Below, one piece after another: positions 11,821 to 24,748 of a stretch of 64,000 bases of DNA. Both the position numbers and the translations under genes were made by a program. Each line of letters starts with the position of its first letter. Position 1 is the first letter of the stretch. The stretch is from Phallus indusiatus (lineage: Eukaryota > Basidiomycota > Agaricomycetes > Phallales > Phallaceae): assembly GCA_027605045.1 (NCBI GenBank), contig JAQFWX010000039.1:62001-126000 (forward strand), given 5' to 3'. The notes under the pieces are model-generated. The model was not told the DNA's origin, ran no database searches, and was given only the letters and a program-made list of their open reading frames with translations.

Positions 11821-14715
11821 TGTTATTCAGAGACAACAAGTCCGACACTCAAGCACTTGAAGCATCTGACATTTTCAGGGAAAAAACAAGTTATGACGGT
11901 AATCCGTAGGTAAAACCCCCGTTCACAGGAGAACATCGAGCGGAAAGCACGGTGCTGCGTACAGCACTCGTCATCGACAAGCAAGGTCCATAAGATGGGC
12001 CATGCCCAGACGGCCGTCGCGTTGATCAGGCTCAGAGTCAACGTTAACTCTGGTAAGGTTCCCAGTGCCGACAATAAACTCCTGTTTGGCGTAGATAAAC
12101 GACAAATGTGGGCTTCGAGGGCCTGTCTTGAGAAAGTATGATCAGTATGTGTCTGTGACACACTATAGAGACGGGCTTTCCATAAGTCGCTTAGACCTAG
12201 GTGACGGTGACCACATCGATGGAATCCGGCCGATGACGCGGACACCTGATGTTAGGTGCTCGGACTGCTTGCATGCGAGTCAAAGAATGGTAGTCTTGCC
12301 AATTTTGTTTGACCCTGAAAGCACGGCTCTGTTAGTGGTTGAGAGAGCAGTCCCACTGAGTTACAGCGTTGCACACTGCACTCGGTAATCGCGTCTTCAC
12401 GAACAAGAAGCTGGGTATTCGCCTGTGTTTGTCGCATTCTCGACGGCGTTGATCTGGTGACTGGAGACGCAAACCCTACGCCCGTTGCAAAGGCTATTAA
12501 CACGGCTACTTGTCTAGGCTGAACCCGTAGGTGGTGACCGGCGACCGGCCAATCTCCCACCGTCAAAAGATGATGCTGTGTCAGCTATCCACAACGTTCC
12601 TGATGGAAAGGAAGACATTTAAGTAGGCGGAATAAAGCTTGGATCGCTGTTTATTGAGCATATATTCGTTGAGTGTGCTTGAAGCCGGCGATGCGACGAA
12701 AGGAAAGGAACCCAAGTTGTTGTACTCATGGTATTGCTATAGGTAAACTGGTAGATAAATCTAAACAAGCAGGTTTGTTAGCGTCCGAACGACATAAATG
12801 GTTTGTTGTATGTTGTGCGAGCAGTTCAAAAAAGCCCTGCGCGCGCGTCATGTCACAATTGTGTCGCGTTACACGTTACGCATGTTAACCGCTTGAAATT
12901 GCCGTTGTTCAAAGGGAGACGAAAAAAGGATGTGCTGTGACAAACGAACATCCTCTGAGATTCATCCTCCTTCAGTAAACCTCCCGCTTCCATTTGCCCA
13001 TGCTCAAGACTACGCTCGTCTCGTCGTTTGACGTGACCTATCGCACTGCGCCATTGCTTCCATCAATGCGCGCAGGCTATTTTTTGGAGATTACAGTTGA
13101 CAGTAATAGTTTTCCTAGCAAAATGTGAGCCAAAATCCTCGTGCATATAGACATAATCTCGCTTACCTCGAGACCGTCTCTTGGAATGACGCATCATTCC
13201 AGGACAGCGATTCGCCATGTGTCGCGGCAATTGGCCTAGTCTTTCATAAGGAGGATCAAAAGAGCATTCAATAGGATTCTGTTGCACGTTCGTGCCCGTT
13301 CAGAAAACCTCTAGTTCGCGTCTGCCCATGCATCATCAACCTGGGTGCTCGTTTGGTGTCATCTGCTGTATTGCATCAGTTACCTTCTTTTGGATTACGA
13401 TCGGCAAGGATAGCTTACGGATTACAAAGTGAAAGACACTCTAAGCAAAGGAGTCAACAAAGGGACGCACGATTGTAGAGTATGTATCATCAGGTGGATG
13501 GAACAGAAAGAACAAGCGGAGAAAGGGAGGAGCCCAAACCTAGCCCTTAGGCCGAAACACCGGATTAAACCGGAGAATGATGCATAATCGTGCAACAATA
13601 CACAGTCACCCAAAACCCCGATAATTTGATGGCGATGAGCGTAGAAGCGGCGAAAGCAAAGATAAGAATGTGGTTCAACAAACCCATCCACGTCAACATT
13701 CACCAAACAGCGTGAAGGACGATATGTGTGACACTTTATAACGGCTGGCTTTCCAGAACGAGCAAGACTCCATCGGTGCATAGTTGAGAGGAGTCCCACT
13801 GTGAAACATGGCACGCAGTGATCGTGTCCGTGAATTGGGTGCCTAGCTGCGTCTTGCACACTCGACGACGTTGATGCGGTGGCTGAGGAAACGGTTGTTG
13901 CACAGACCATCGTAAGTTTCGTTTGGTGAGGCCGAACCCGAACCGTGGTGACCCAAAAAGCCCGTCGTCAAAAGAGGATAATGCGCCACCTATTGCAGAG
14001 AAGTCCCATCGCGGAGTTGACAAGTCTGAGCCAAGATAGAGGTTCACTTGGAGGGTATTTGTAAGTTCGCTCGAAATCAGCGGTATACTGCAAGGAGAGC
14101 TTGGAGATTCATAGAGGATGTGTACTTATAATTTCAAGACTAAGTCGGGTATAACTCCCTCTTGTAAGCCGTGAATTTATTTCTTCTTTCGCCATAGATT
14201 AGTAGTACTGTGCTTCAAAAACCAGATATTACATATGTTCACGGTTACAGCGGCACGTTTATAGGAATAGAAACCTGAAGTGAGAACCCAATCACTTGCG
14301 AATAAACCGTCAAATTCACAAATCTATTGAATGGAAGAATATATTTGCGTTAAGAACAAATTGCAGGATTGAGAGACAGAGGAATATAAGGAAATAATAT
14401 GCACACGCATCTCCTGGCATGTTAAGCAAAAAGCCACAGTTTCAAGTTGCGTAGACCACGAAGATAAACGGCCCAATCTGATTCAGTCCCTCTAATAACG
14501 AGAATCAGATATAAATATAGTATTAAAACAGGTAGAAAGCTTACTTCTTCGTTCGTTGAAGTTGAAGCATCAGCTGGTATCAGCTTGGACGGTGGACACG
14601 ATAGCCATAGAGTGGACGGTGTTTGGACGGAAGTCAGTCTGATGATGTCACACGATGATGTAATCCGTTCAAACTCGATGATTCCGACCAAGCTTGAAGT
14701 TCTTCGTCCCTCCGT
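11820..14715. repeat. Spacer block Q, copy before the kinase (about 2.9 kb)
   Basis: Almost the whole stretch matches about 20490-23390 in direct orientation, with long near-identical runs (for example 13730-14060 against 22380-22740). Shorter relatives lie at 35540-36300 and 48540-49650. Inside the block, 12390-12600 and 13810-14010 are themselves diverged copies of each other. Open frames on either strand (12566-12252 minus, 13910-13422 minus, 14047-13736 minus) are short and shift frame between copies. No recognisable domain was found. Confidence 0.75.
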
Positions 14716-14931
14716 TCACTAGATTCCAGTGTTTGCTTATATGTTATCATCATTAATATATAAGGCAAATACGAGCGCTGCCTACCCCAGCGAGAACCAC
14801 TTGGCTTTGACGAGTCGTAGGGCTTGTTCGCACACGTATACTCACTACGGATGTGGCGGTACCCGATTTCTCACTTTCAAACGCCAGCAAGTAATATCAT
14901 TTCGCAACAGATTCGCACGTCTCTGCAAGTG

Positions 14932-16365
14932 ATGTTGCGTGGTATTTCTACGATGTCCCAGCCACGCCCACGATACTATCCCTCTCGACTCGATGACATC
15001 GAGGATGTCGAATTATACCGACCTGGTGGATTTCACCCGGTTTCAATTGGTGATATCTTCGCCAACGGTCGCTACAGAGTTTTGCACAAGTTGGGTTTCG
15101 GAGGCTCGTCTACTGTCTGGCTTGCACGCGACCAGCGCCAGCAGGAACGGTCATCTCTCTCGGGGACCCTCGTGACTTTGAAGATTCTTTCTGCCCAAAA
15201 ATCCTCTAGGCCGAAGGATGAGATTGCAGAGCTCGCCGTTTCCATTAAACTGGATGGCATCCTCCGTGCTGTTGGTAACGCCGATCACCACAGTGTCCAG
15301 GTCATCAAGGATTATTTCATGGAGGAAGGGCCTAACGGAACACATCTATGCCTTGTCTATCAATTTGCTGGACCAAGTGTGCTCTCTATATCATACTGCC
15401 CAGGGAAGATATCTGGGAGCAAGCAGCTCCGTGGAGATCTAGCCAGGAAGGTGGCAAAGCAAACCGCTACCGTGGTAGAGTTCATGCATTCCGCAGGACT
15501 TGTTCACGGAGGTTTGTCAGTTCTGATATTCATGACGGTGTATTGTTAAAATTCACCGTTTATTTGATTGCTCTGCCCAGACCTGACATTGTCCAACATC
15601 CTTTTCCAGGCCTCTGACCATGTTTGCAGATGGTCAGACAACGAAATCTACTCGACTCTGGGCGAGCCTGAGACGGAAAAGATTATAACTCATGACCACT
15701 CTCCACCCGGGCCGTGTGCTCCCCGAGAGCTTGTCTCACCCATTGACAACGCTCGTCTCTCTTCCTCATCCCTCCTACAAGAAAACATCATTGTCATTGA
15801 CTTTGGTCAGTCCTTTGCCGCGAACCGTCCGCCAATAGATTACGAACCAGCCACGGCAATACATTACGTGTCCCCGGAAGCTCGCTTCGAATCTAGTTTC
15901 AGCACTGCTTCTGACATCTGGGGGTTGGCATGTACAATATTCGAGATTCGTGCGGGGTTCCCTCTCTTCGACCCATTCCTCGGCAACACAGAAGTTGTAA
16001 AAGAGACCGTTGGGATGCTAGGCAAGCTACCAGAGCCTTGGTGGAGCGCCTTCGAGCACCGGCAGCTGTGGTTTGAGGAAAACGGTGAGCCGAGGTCCAC
16101 GGAAATTCAAAGGCAAGAAGGAGTTCTACTGCCTGCCACCAAGAGCTCCATCCGCCAGAAGCTGCGGGAGATCGGAGAGCAGGACGAGCCTCTGGAAGCG
16201 GATCAAGGGCCGATGATTGAGACTACTGGGACGCGGCTGGAGGAAGGGGAGGTCTTGCTTTTGGGTGATCTATTGGAGAAGATGCTCAAGTACCGCCCAG
16301 AAGAAAGGATTACTATACAAGAAGTTGCACAGCATCCATGGTTTAAGTACACTTCTGCCCGTTAA
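14932..16365 (+). CDS. SRPK-like serine/threonine protein kinase
   Basis: Predicted 454-residue kinase from two exons, 14932-15511 and 15581-16365, joined by a 69-nt phase-1 intron. The N-terminus contains YRPGGFHPVSIGD, typical of SRPK-type fungal kinases. The glycine loop is LGFGGSSTVWLA (54-65) and the probable catalytic lysine is K84. The catalytic loop reads HGDLTLSN (192-199), with Gly in place of the usual Arg of HRD; the intron splits this motif, so the call depends on splicing. A roughly 65-residue insert precedes VIDFGQ (265-270). SPE (291-293), DIWGLAC and the final HPWF helix are present. Asp, Asn and DFG are kept, so activity is plausible. An alternative Met lies at 14953. It sits between NLR A and B; a link to their signalling is speculation. 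Confidence 0.82.
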
Positions 16366-17500
16366 CAGTATATGTGCATCTACTTTCGTAGATACCGGTC
16401 TTCACTAGCTTCACTGTCAATGACCGTCGTCATGTTCCAGGGGATTGGTCTATGATTTCCACCATCCACCAATGAACGACAGACGGCAGGTGACAGCCCT
16501 CTTATGCGCTTCGCCATGTATTTTTAGATTTTATTCGGCATCCATATCCATTAGTGTAAGTAGAACGCCGTCGCATACAATTGTCCGGAACAACATGACG
16601 AGCCCATCTAAGTCCATCTCCTTCACACCTTTACGTGATCGCGTGCAAATCGTCTGCATCGCCCGTTTTTGAGTCACGTCTTTCTAAAGGCTTTGCTACC
16701 AAGATATTTCGGAACGCGCAGTCGCACTCCATCAACACTCTATCCTAACTCATGTTTGTGTGACTTTTGTCCTCGCAAACCGGAACGTTCAGTACCAGTG
16801 ATTACCCTGTCAATACTGGGTTCTTAATAACTTTCCACCTCGACTCTCTCTTCACCCCACGACTCACCCTCCCAACGCCGGTGTATTCACCACCCAACTT
16901 AGTGAGGGTGAACCATCAATAACAGCTGTTAGAGGAGTTAGCAATAATTTGTCGGGAGCAAACTCTTAGGAAAAGCAGAGCTGTAACGTCCTTCGCTTTT
17001 AATAAACAAAGGCATGATATTGACGACTTTTTAATCAGTAACAGAAGAGAAATCGTTTACCAATCACCCTGCATTCACTCTGCATCTGAATCATGTACGC
17101 ATTAATGGTCGACATGAACCTTCAAAAGACCCCTTCCAACTTGATCCAGCTCTGTCTTCAAGTGCTCGAGCAGTACTGCAACCCTCCCCACATTACCATT
17201 ATTGGTGTGGGGAATGCCTTCCTTTGCGCCTGCACATCCCCGCAACTTTTGCTAGACAGACGTTGGCATAGTGGTTTATATCGTCAATCAAAAGACAGTT
17301 TCACCCCCATTATCTTCGTGCGTAGTACAGGCATGGCAAACTACGCCTCGTCTGACTCATTCACATTTAAACGCGTTCACATCACCCGTAGCTTTCATAC
17401 CATTCTGTTGTGGTCAACCTCATCAATGCGTCAAATCCAACTAATAATTTTTGGTCCTTTCTGTAACTAGACGAAACAGCAAAAACCGGATCTAGATTTG
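16366..17500. other. Kinase 3' flank, no supported gene
   Basis: This is the least repetitive spacer in the window. A 125-codon open frame starts at ATG 17093 and ends at 17470, but it shows no domain, no introns and no conserved copy here. It is noted as possible only. The rest is without visible features. Confidence 0.35.
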
Positions 17501-20000
17501 GGCCATGGCGGTATAAACACGTTCATTATCCCGGCCAGCCCTAGCTCAAGCATCGCTCAACGTGGTCTGTTTCTGTTCAACGCGACCTGCACAACGCCAC
17601 TTGCGCCACTCTAATTCCGGTACCAACTCTATTCTACCTCCTGTTGTTGCGCTTTGGGGTCAGGTGGGACAACAGGAAGGGTCCAATCTCACTGGATTAT
17701 GGATGGGTTGTTTCCGGGTCCAGGGGCAGGGCACCGCGCAGCATGCTGGCCTGTGGAGATTTCAACAATTTACTTATCTAGCGGTTTTTTTGTATCGTGC
17801 GCTAAATTATCGAACCCCTCTCCAGCACTCTCAACTTGCAGTCACCCTGGACCCCCACTAGTACCGCTCGATGATAAGTTCCAGCTGATTCGGAAACCGG
17901 ACTCTCCAGCAGCATCCCTTATCTGCTTTCGATATGCACTGGCACAGTCTAGCTACGATCCCAACATTGGAGGCTATTCTGGCCAATGTCTTTCAACCCA
18001 GTCTAGTCTTCGCTGTTCTCATTCCAAGGAAAAGATCTTCTCTCTCATCAGCCGTCGTACAGAGTCGTATTAGAACGGAAATGTTATCTCCAGATATGCC
18101 AGAAGAGGATGTCGCAAACACTCTTTCCGCCACCGATTCTGGACACTTGAGCGCAATGGTTTATCGTGTTTTTTCTCCTTCTCTATAGACCCTTTGGATG
18201 TTTCACAGAAGAAAGTATATTCGCGTTTCAATTGCTTCAGCTTGCATTTGGTTTGCCAATGGATAGCTATGCTTTGTTCAGACGAGATACATAGACTGTA
18301 CTCTCAGAGCATCGGCCAAGTCCGCGATCGCGATGGTCATTAACTCCGTGCCGCTATCTGCTCGTCTTTTCTTGCTGAATGTCCACAAACGGTGCATATT
18401 ACCCGAAGAAGAAGACTATTAGAACCCAGCCCCAATTCCATCCCTGTCTTTATGTATGTGGCTATTTTGACCGTGTTATCAGCATGGTTCCGTCTATCTA
18501 ACGCAACTATATAAAGGAAAGCAGACGTCTCACCATTGAAGGTTTTGGTAGAAACGTCAGGTCTGTAACCTGCGCGTTTCTCTCCCTCTCATCGTCTCAG
18601 TTCTATTCTCTTATCGAAGTCAACCCTTAGGCCGCGAATGCGCTTGCAAATTATCATCATCCTCTAGATGAATTTTAAGTCATAGAACGTAGGCTCTAGT
18701 TGAGGACATTATCTGCGGTGATGTATAAAAGGCTCTTGAACGATACCTGGTGGGGACGGTACTTCTTCCCCACTCGGAATGCACGCATTGACGGATTTTC
18801 AGTGTGTCGCCATCGGTGAGCATAGCTTGGACTATTGAAGAAGCTAAAGCCTACACTACCTCAATGCTCACAAAGATGGAACTGAAGAACCGTAAATTAC
18901 AAATCATCTAAAGTTGGTTGAGGGCGTAATGCGCATCCGCGTACGGAGTAGACAATCCAGATCTGTTCCTGGCGTATATCACAATTCCAATGAAAGAAGC
19001 AACGCTCCTGATTTTGACGTTATTTTGATGCTAATGCGTGAATATTGTGGATGCGTATACTCAGCGACGTGTTCGTTGTCTTCCACCGCTCGGAAGAGGC
19101 TCAAGACGACCTTTAGATAACTGGCATGAAATCTACCAGGCTCGAATGGTGAGTTGAATACATTGTGATTACCGGTGCACATATCACAAACATTTCAGCC
19201 AAACCGCTTCAATGCTAGCGTTATATTGATCCAAGTCACTCCACAGTGCGTGTCGACGCCAGGTCGCGTGCTTATCTAGCGGGTTCTTGCATGCGGATCG
19301 ACGTGAATGTCTTCACCAAAGTCAGCCGTGTAAGTCACATACAGGGACCCTATTGTGATTTCGTCTCCTCAATGTTTCACTAATCCATAGTTTTAGGATC
19401 GGAAGGTTCACTTGAACTTGTTTAAGGAACATTAAGAGACAGTGTTGTTGATGTAGTAGTGTGTGCAGATCGAAAAACGAGTATATATCTACACGGTCGT
19501 GCTATACAAGAAGTAATTGACATGTATAAGACAAACTGAGGGATTCTTGAGCAAAGGAGACGACGAGACGACGGATAATGGTAGAGTACACATCCGCGGA
19601 GAACGAGTGTAGGAAGAGCAGAGTAAAGGAAGAGAGTAATCAAGCCTAGCGTTCAGATCAAAATAAAAGGCTTTGGAAGCCACCATCAAGACAAAGTTAA
19701 GACTAAACCGGTTTAGGCCAGAGAATAGCGCATAATCGTGTGAATATACAATCACCCAAAGCTCCTCTGCAAAACCTTGACGGTGAAGGACGTAGAAGTA
19801 CCGAAAGCAATGATGAGAATGTGTTTTGTGTATCCATCCACGTTGGGCCTTGAGAATTTACCGCGCAGCCTCCCGCGTGACGCGGCACACTGCCGCGCAA
19901 ATCTCACGAAGTTTTTTTTTTGAGGCTGAATCGCAGCGTTATGTTGCGCGAAAAACAGCGCGGTCACCAGCTTGTTTTGAATCAGGATTTGGCCTTCAAA
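17500..20000. repeat. Spacer blocks R and S, copy 1
   Basis: Block R (about 17500-19440) recurs at about 38260-39720 and 60500-62440. Good landmarks are 17870-18200 against 60830-61160, and 18840-19140. Block S (about 19440-19990) recurs at 13420-13740, 22090-22420, 36290-36850, 39730-40100, 49780-50330 and 62440-62820. No intact gene is present. Minus-strand open frames in block S share the phrase DYALFSGL or DYASFSGL among copies but differ in frame afterwards. Confidence 0.65.
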
Positions 20001-23000
20001 TCAGAGAGTAACTGTGCTGTCCAGCTTGCCAGGCGTCGTGCAGGAGGGCAGCAGGTATCTTAGGGTGTTCAGGCGGCCGTTCCGAGCATAGAGCCTCGAA
20101 CTGCAATCTCGGGTTGTTCTGCGTTGTCCATGATTACGCAACATATATGATCAACGCGAAAAGGAAAAAAAGATGTGAGTGGAGATTGGAAGATAAAGAG
20201 GCAACGATACAATCCTGAGAGATCGTGAAGAACCCGAATGGGAACGTCGCACTCTTTTCTTTCCATTCTGGGTGCTCGTCGGTCATCTCGCAGTGTCGCG
20301 TTCTAAACCGAACAGGTCTGTCTGTTGCTGAGCCTGCTTCTTTCCTTGAGAAACCCCCTTGCTATTACCGCCAACGTCTCCCTAGTTCGCATGCAGATGA
20401 CTCAAATGAGTCAGTGACGAACCCTTTTGTTGTCAGACTTGCTGTTCGTCCGGGGGCGCTATCAGTATCACGATACTGTCCTCCATCAGACCCAAGCTCC
20501 TTGAAGCATCTGACAATTACCGGGAAAAGAAAGAGTGGGAAAGCATAGGACCGAGTTATAACGGTGGTCTGTAGGTAAAACCGCCGTTCACAGGAGAAGA
20601 TCAAGCGGAAAGCACGGTGCTGAGTACAGCGCTCGTCATCGACAAGCAAGGTCCATAAGATGGGCCATGGCCATTACGTTTATCCAGGTGTCTATTGCTA
20701 GCGTTAAGTCAACCTTACCAATGTTAACGCTAACTCTAGTCCTGATCAACGCAACGACCGTTTAGGCATGTTTGGCATAGACCAATAATAAGGAGCGCAT
20801 TGTGCGTTCAGCAATACCTGCCTCGAAAAAAGATGATCAGCATACTACATCTGTGATATATTATAGAGGCCTACAACTGGCCAAACCCAAGTGACAGGAG
20901 CCACATATATGAAATCTGGTCGATAACGCGGACACCTGGTGTTAGGAGACTGCTCGCTTGTGAGTCAAACGAGTATGGTAGTCTTCCCGATATTTGAGCC
21001 TGAAAGCACGACTCTGTTAGCGCTTGAGAGAGCAGCCCCACTGTTACAGCGCCGCACGCTGCGCTTGGTGATCGTGTCTTCATGAACAAGCTGTGTATTC
21101 GCCTGTGTTTGTTATATTCTTGACATCGTTGATCTGGTGACTGAAGGCGTAAACCCTACGCTCGTTGCAGAGGCTATAACACACCTATTTGCCTAGGCTG
21201 AGCCCGTAGAACGTGGTGACCGGCGACCGGCCAATCTCCCACCCTCCCACCGCCAGAAGATGATGCTGTGCCAGCTATCCATAATGGTCCTGATGGAAGA
21301 GTAGAAATTTAGAGGGGATATAGGTTGGGTCGCTGTTTATTGAGTGTGTTCGTTGAGGGTGCTTGAGGCCGGCAGTGCGATGAAAGGAAAGGAACCCAAT
21401 GTGTTGTATTCATGGTATTGTCATAAGGAAATTGATGAATAAATCTGAACAGGCGGGTTTGTTAGCGTCCGAGCAACATAAATGGGTTGTTGCTTGTTGT
21501 TGCGGGATGCGAGCAGTTCAAAAAAGCCCTGCACACGTCATGTCACAATGTTGTCGCGTTACACGTGTTAAACGCCTGAAAATGCCGTTCCTCAAAGGGA
21601 GAGACGAAAGAAAGGAAGTATGGGGAGTAAACGAACATGCTTTGACATTCATATTCATCCTCCTTCAGTAGACGACCAGCTTCCATCAACCCATGCTCAA
21701 AGTGTTCTTTTAGCTTGTACGCTCGTCTGGTCGACGCCTTGATGCGATCTACCGCATTGCGCGACACGGTAACAGTTTGCCTAGCAAAATGTGAGCCAAC
21801 ATCCTCCTGCATATAGACACAATGTCGTTTACGTCGAGACCGTCCAATAAAATGACGCATCAGCTTCAACCCATTCCATGACAGTGATTCGCCATGTGTC
21901 GCGGCAATTGGCCTAATCTTTCACAGGGAGAATCAAAAGAGCATTCAATAGGATTCTGTTGCATGTTCGTGCCCGTTCAGAAAACCTCCAGTTCGCGTCT
22001 GCCCATGCATCATTTCCGTTTGGCGCTGTCTGCTGTATTGCATCAGTGATCTCTGTTTGGGATTACTATTGGCAAGGATGGCTTACCGATGACGAAGGAA
22101 AAGACTCTAAGTAAAGGAGTCATCAAAACGATGCACGATGGTAGAGTATGTATCATCAGGTGGATGGAACAGAAAGAAGCGGAGAAAGGGAGGAGCCCAA
22201 ACCTAGCTCTTAGGCTGAAACACCGGGTTAAACCGGAGAATGATGCATAAATGTGCAACAATACACAGTCACCCAAAGCCCCGATAACTTGATGGCGATG
22301 AACGTAGAAGCGGCGAAAGCAAATATAAGAATGTGGTTCAACAAACCCATCCACGTCAACATTCACCAAACAGCATGAAGGACGATATGTGTGACACTAC
22401 ATAGCGGCTGGCTTTCCAGAACTCGCAAGACTCCATCGGTGCATAATTGAGAGGAGTCCCACTGGAGTATGAGGTGAAACATGGCACGCAGTGGTCGATG
22501 TCTATAAATTGGGTGCCCCAGCTGCGCGCGTCTGGCACACTCTCGACGACGTTGATTCGATGGCTGAGGAAACGGTCGTTGCACAGACCATCGTAAGTTT
22601 CGTTTGGCGAGGCCGAACCCGAACCGTGGTGACCCAAAAAGCCCGTCGTCAAAAGAGGATAATGCGCTACCTATTGTAGAGCAGCCCCATCGCGGAGTTG
22701 ACAAGTCTGAGCCAAGATAGAGGTTCACTTGGAGGGTATTTGTAAGTTCGTTCGAAATCAGCGGTATACTGCAAGGAGAGCTCGAAGATTCATAGAGGAT
22801 GTGTTCTTATAATCTCAAGACTAAGTCGGGTATAATTCTTCCTTGTAAGCCTTGGATTTATTTCCTCTCTCGTCATAGCTTCGTCGTACTGTGCTTCAAA
22901 AACCAGATATTACATATGTTCCCGGTTACAGCGGCACGTCTATATGAATAAAAACCTGAAGTGAGAGCCCAATCACCTGCGAATAAACCGTCAAATTCAC

Positions 23001-23400
23001 AAATCTATTGGACGAAAGAGTACTTTTGCGTTAGGAACAATTTGCAGGATTGGGAGACAGAGGAATAAAAGGAATAATATGCACACGCATCTCCTGGCAT
23101 GTTATGCAAAAAGCCACAGTTTGCGTAGACCACGAAGATCAACTTGGTCCAATCTGATTCAGTCCCTCTAATGACGAAAATCAGATATCAATATAGTATT
23201 AAGACAGGTGGAAAGCTTACTTCTTCGTTCGTTAAAGCTGAAGCATCAATTGGTAACTTGGTATCAACTTGGACGGTGGACACGATGGCCATGGAGAGGA
23301 CGGAGTTTGGACGGAGTCGGTCTGATGAAGTAATCCGTTCAAACTCGATTCCAAGCTTCGTCTATCCGTCCACTAGATTCAATTTATATTACCAAGAGAA
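20000..23400. repeat. Spacer blocks U and Q, copy before NLR B
   Basis: About 20050-20330 is block U (relatives at 35220-35520 and 48170-48520). About 20490-23390 is the full-length second copy of block Q, the closest match to 11850-14700. It ends with a stretch (23080-23390) matching 14410-14700 just before the region unique to this copy. No gene is supported. Confidence 0.7.
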
Positions 23401-24748
23401 CTCCGATTTGATTTTTGTTAGGGTTTATTCCCCTCTATTCTTCGTATATTTATTGTGAATCTGATTTTTTATCAGATTCAAAAAAGGACCGTAATACCTT
23501 GTTCGCAAGACATTAAGGGTTTTTACATTCAATGATTTTTTCGAAACAAAACAAAGCAAAAAAACTGCACTTCCTTCGTTCAATAAGAATCGATGAATAG
23601 GACGTTCTGAGATCTGAGAGACGTGTCTTCTTGTGGTCAAATACGCTACACTTCGTGTGTTTCATAACGTGTCGGCTTAAGAAGTAAGTAATTGCTTTGT
23701 AGAATGATTTATCATACAAATCGGTCAAACTCCTGCGCGATTCTATTTTAACTCATTCGTTTCACACCTTGCAAATGGCTTTTCACGAACGCTAGCGACA
23801 TCGTGGCACCCCGACTACAACAAACTAATTCCAAGAGGCCATAACTTCGCAAACCTTTCTACAAAGTGATAATGATGAACCGTTACGTCGTATAACTTAT
23901 CTAGACATGGTATCACCTGGTTGTCGGAACCGCTGACGTCAGTGCTGAGAGTGCACAAGGATATTGAGCTGATTGATGGTATCCCGGGAGTATAAAGGTT
24001 TAACATTTACCTTTTACTCGTGCGTCACTGAAGCAGGTCGGGCAGCACTGTCTAAAACAATATGCGTACTGAACGCATTTCCTTTCGGTCTTTTTTCGTC
24101 TCGCCATGCACATATTCATCGCGCCAGCTAAACGATGTGGCGGGTACGGACCAACATGCAACACACACCCCGATACGTTTAAAATGCTCCATGGGACTTC
24201 AACACAGAGTGTTGCACAGCCGGAGATTGATTTTCTCATCAAAAACATGCACTAGCGGCAACTAAACTAAAACTCCAAAGTCCGAAGGGCGGTCCTGTCA
24301 GCACCTATTTATATTGAGATGGCGGCGCAGGATCTATAGTACTAGGGATGCGTACGCCGATGGCTTCATCCTCATACCCTCTTCCACCAAACCATATGTT
24401 ATTCACGTCCTCCTAATTCAAGCTGCTTACAAAATGTCTTAGTTTTTTATTCAAGTTCAAAGCAATGATTCGGTGACACGCCGTCGATGATCAGCCTAGC
24501 AGTGGTTTGCCGAATTACACAGGTTCGGTGACCGGAACCTTGACGTATAGAAAATGTCTATTGGTTCTGAAATTTGAAATTCGATCAGCGAAGACCAGAT
24601 TAGTAAGGCAGTGAAGCAACGAGGCAAGAAGCATGAAATAAGCATATAAGGCTCTTTGTTTCGTTCTCATACGTGAACTAACATTGTAAGTAATGTCTTG
24701 TGACGTATAGTCTACTACAAGCTCTGATCACGTTAGACCTAATTTTAA
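23400..24748. repeat. Block V: 5' flank of NLR B
   Basis: About 24060-24748 is clearly related to 41470-42021 upstream of NLR C, with long matching stretches (24180-24260 against 41530-41620). Promoter and 5' UTR of B should lie in this shared flank. A GTAAGT at 24687 could be a 5' UTR intron donor; C has GTGAGT at the same place. No coding gene is seen at 23400-24060. Confidence 0.55.

Noticed and set aside
13422..13910. 162-codon minus-strand frame in block Q/S
   Set aside because: The equivalent in the second copy (22369-22043) has a different frame and ends, and no domain is visible.
17093..17470. 125-codon plus-strand frame after the kinase
   Set aside because: Single open frame without domain, signal peptide or conserved copy; chance is a sufficient explanation.
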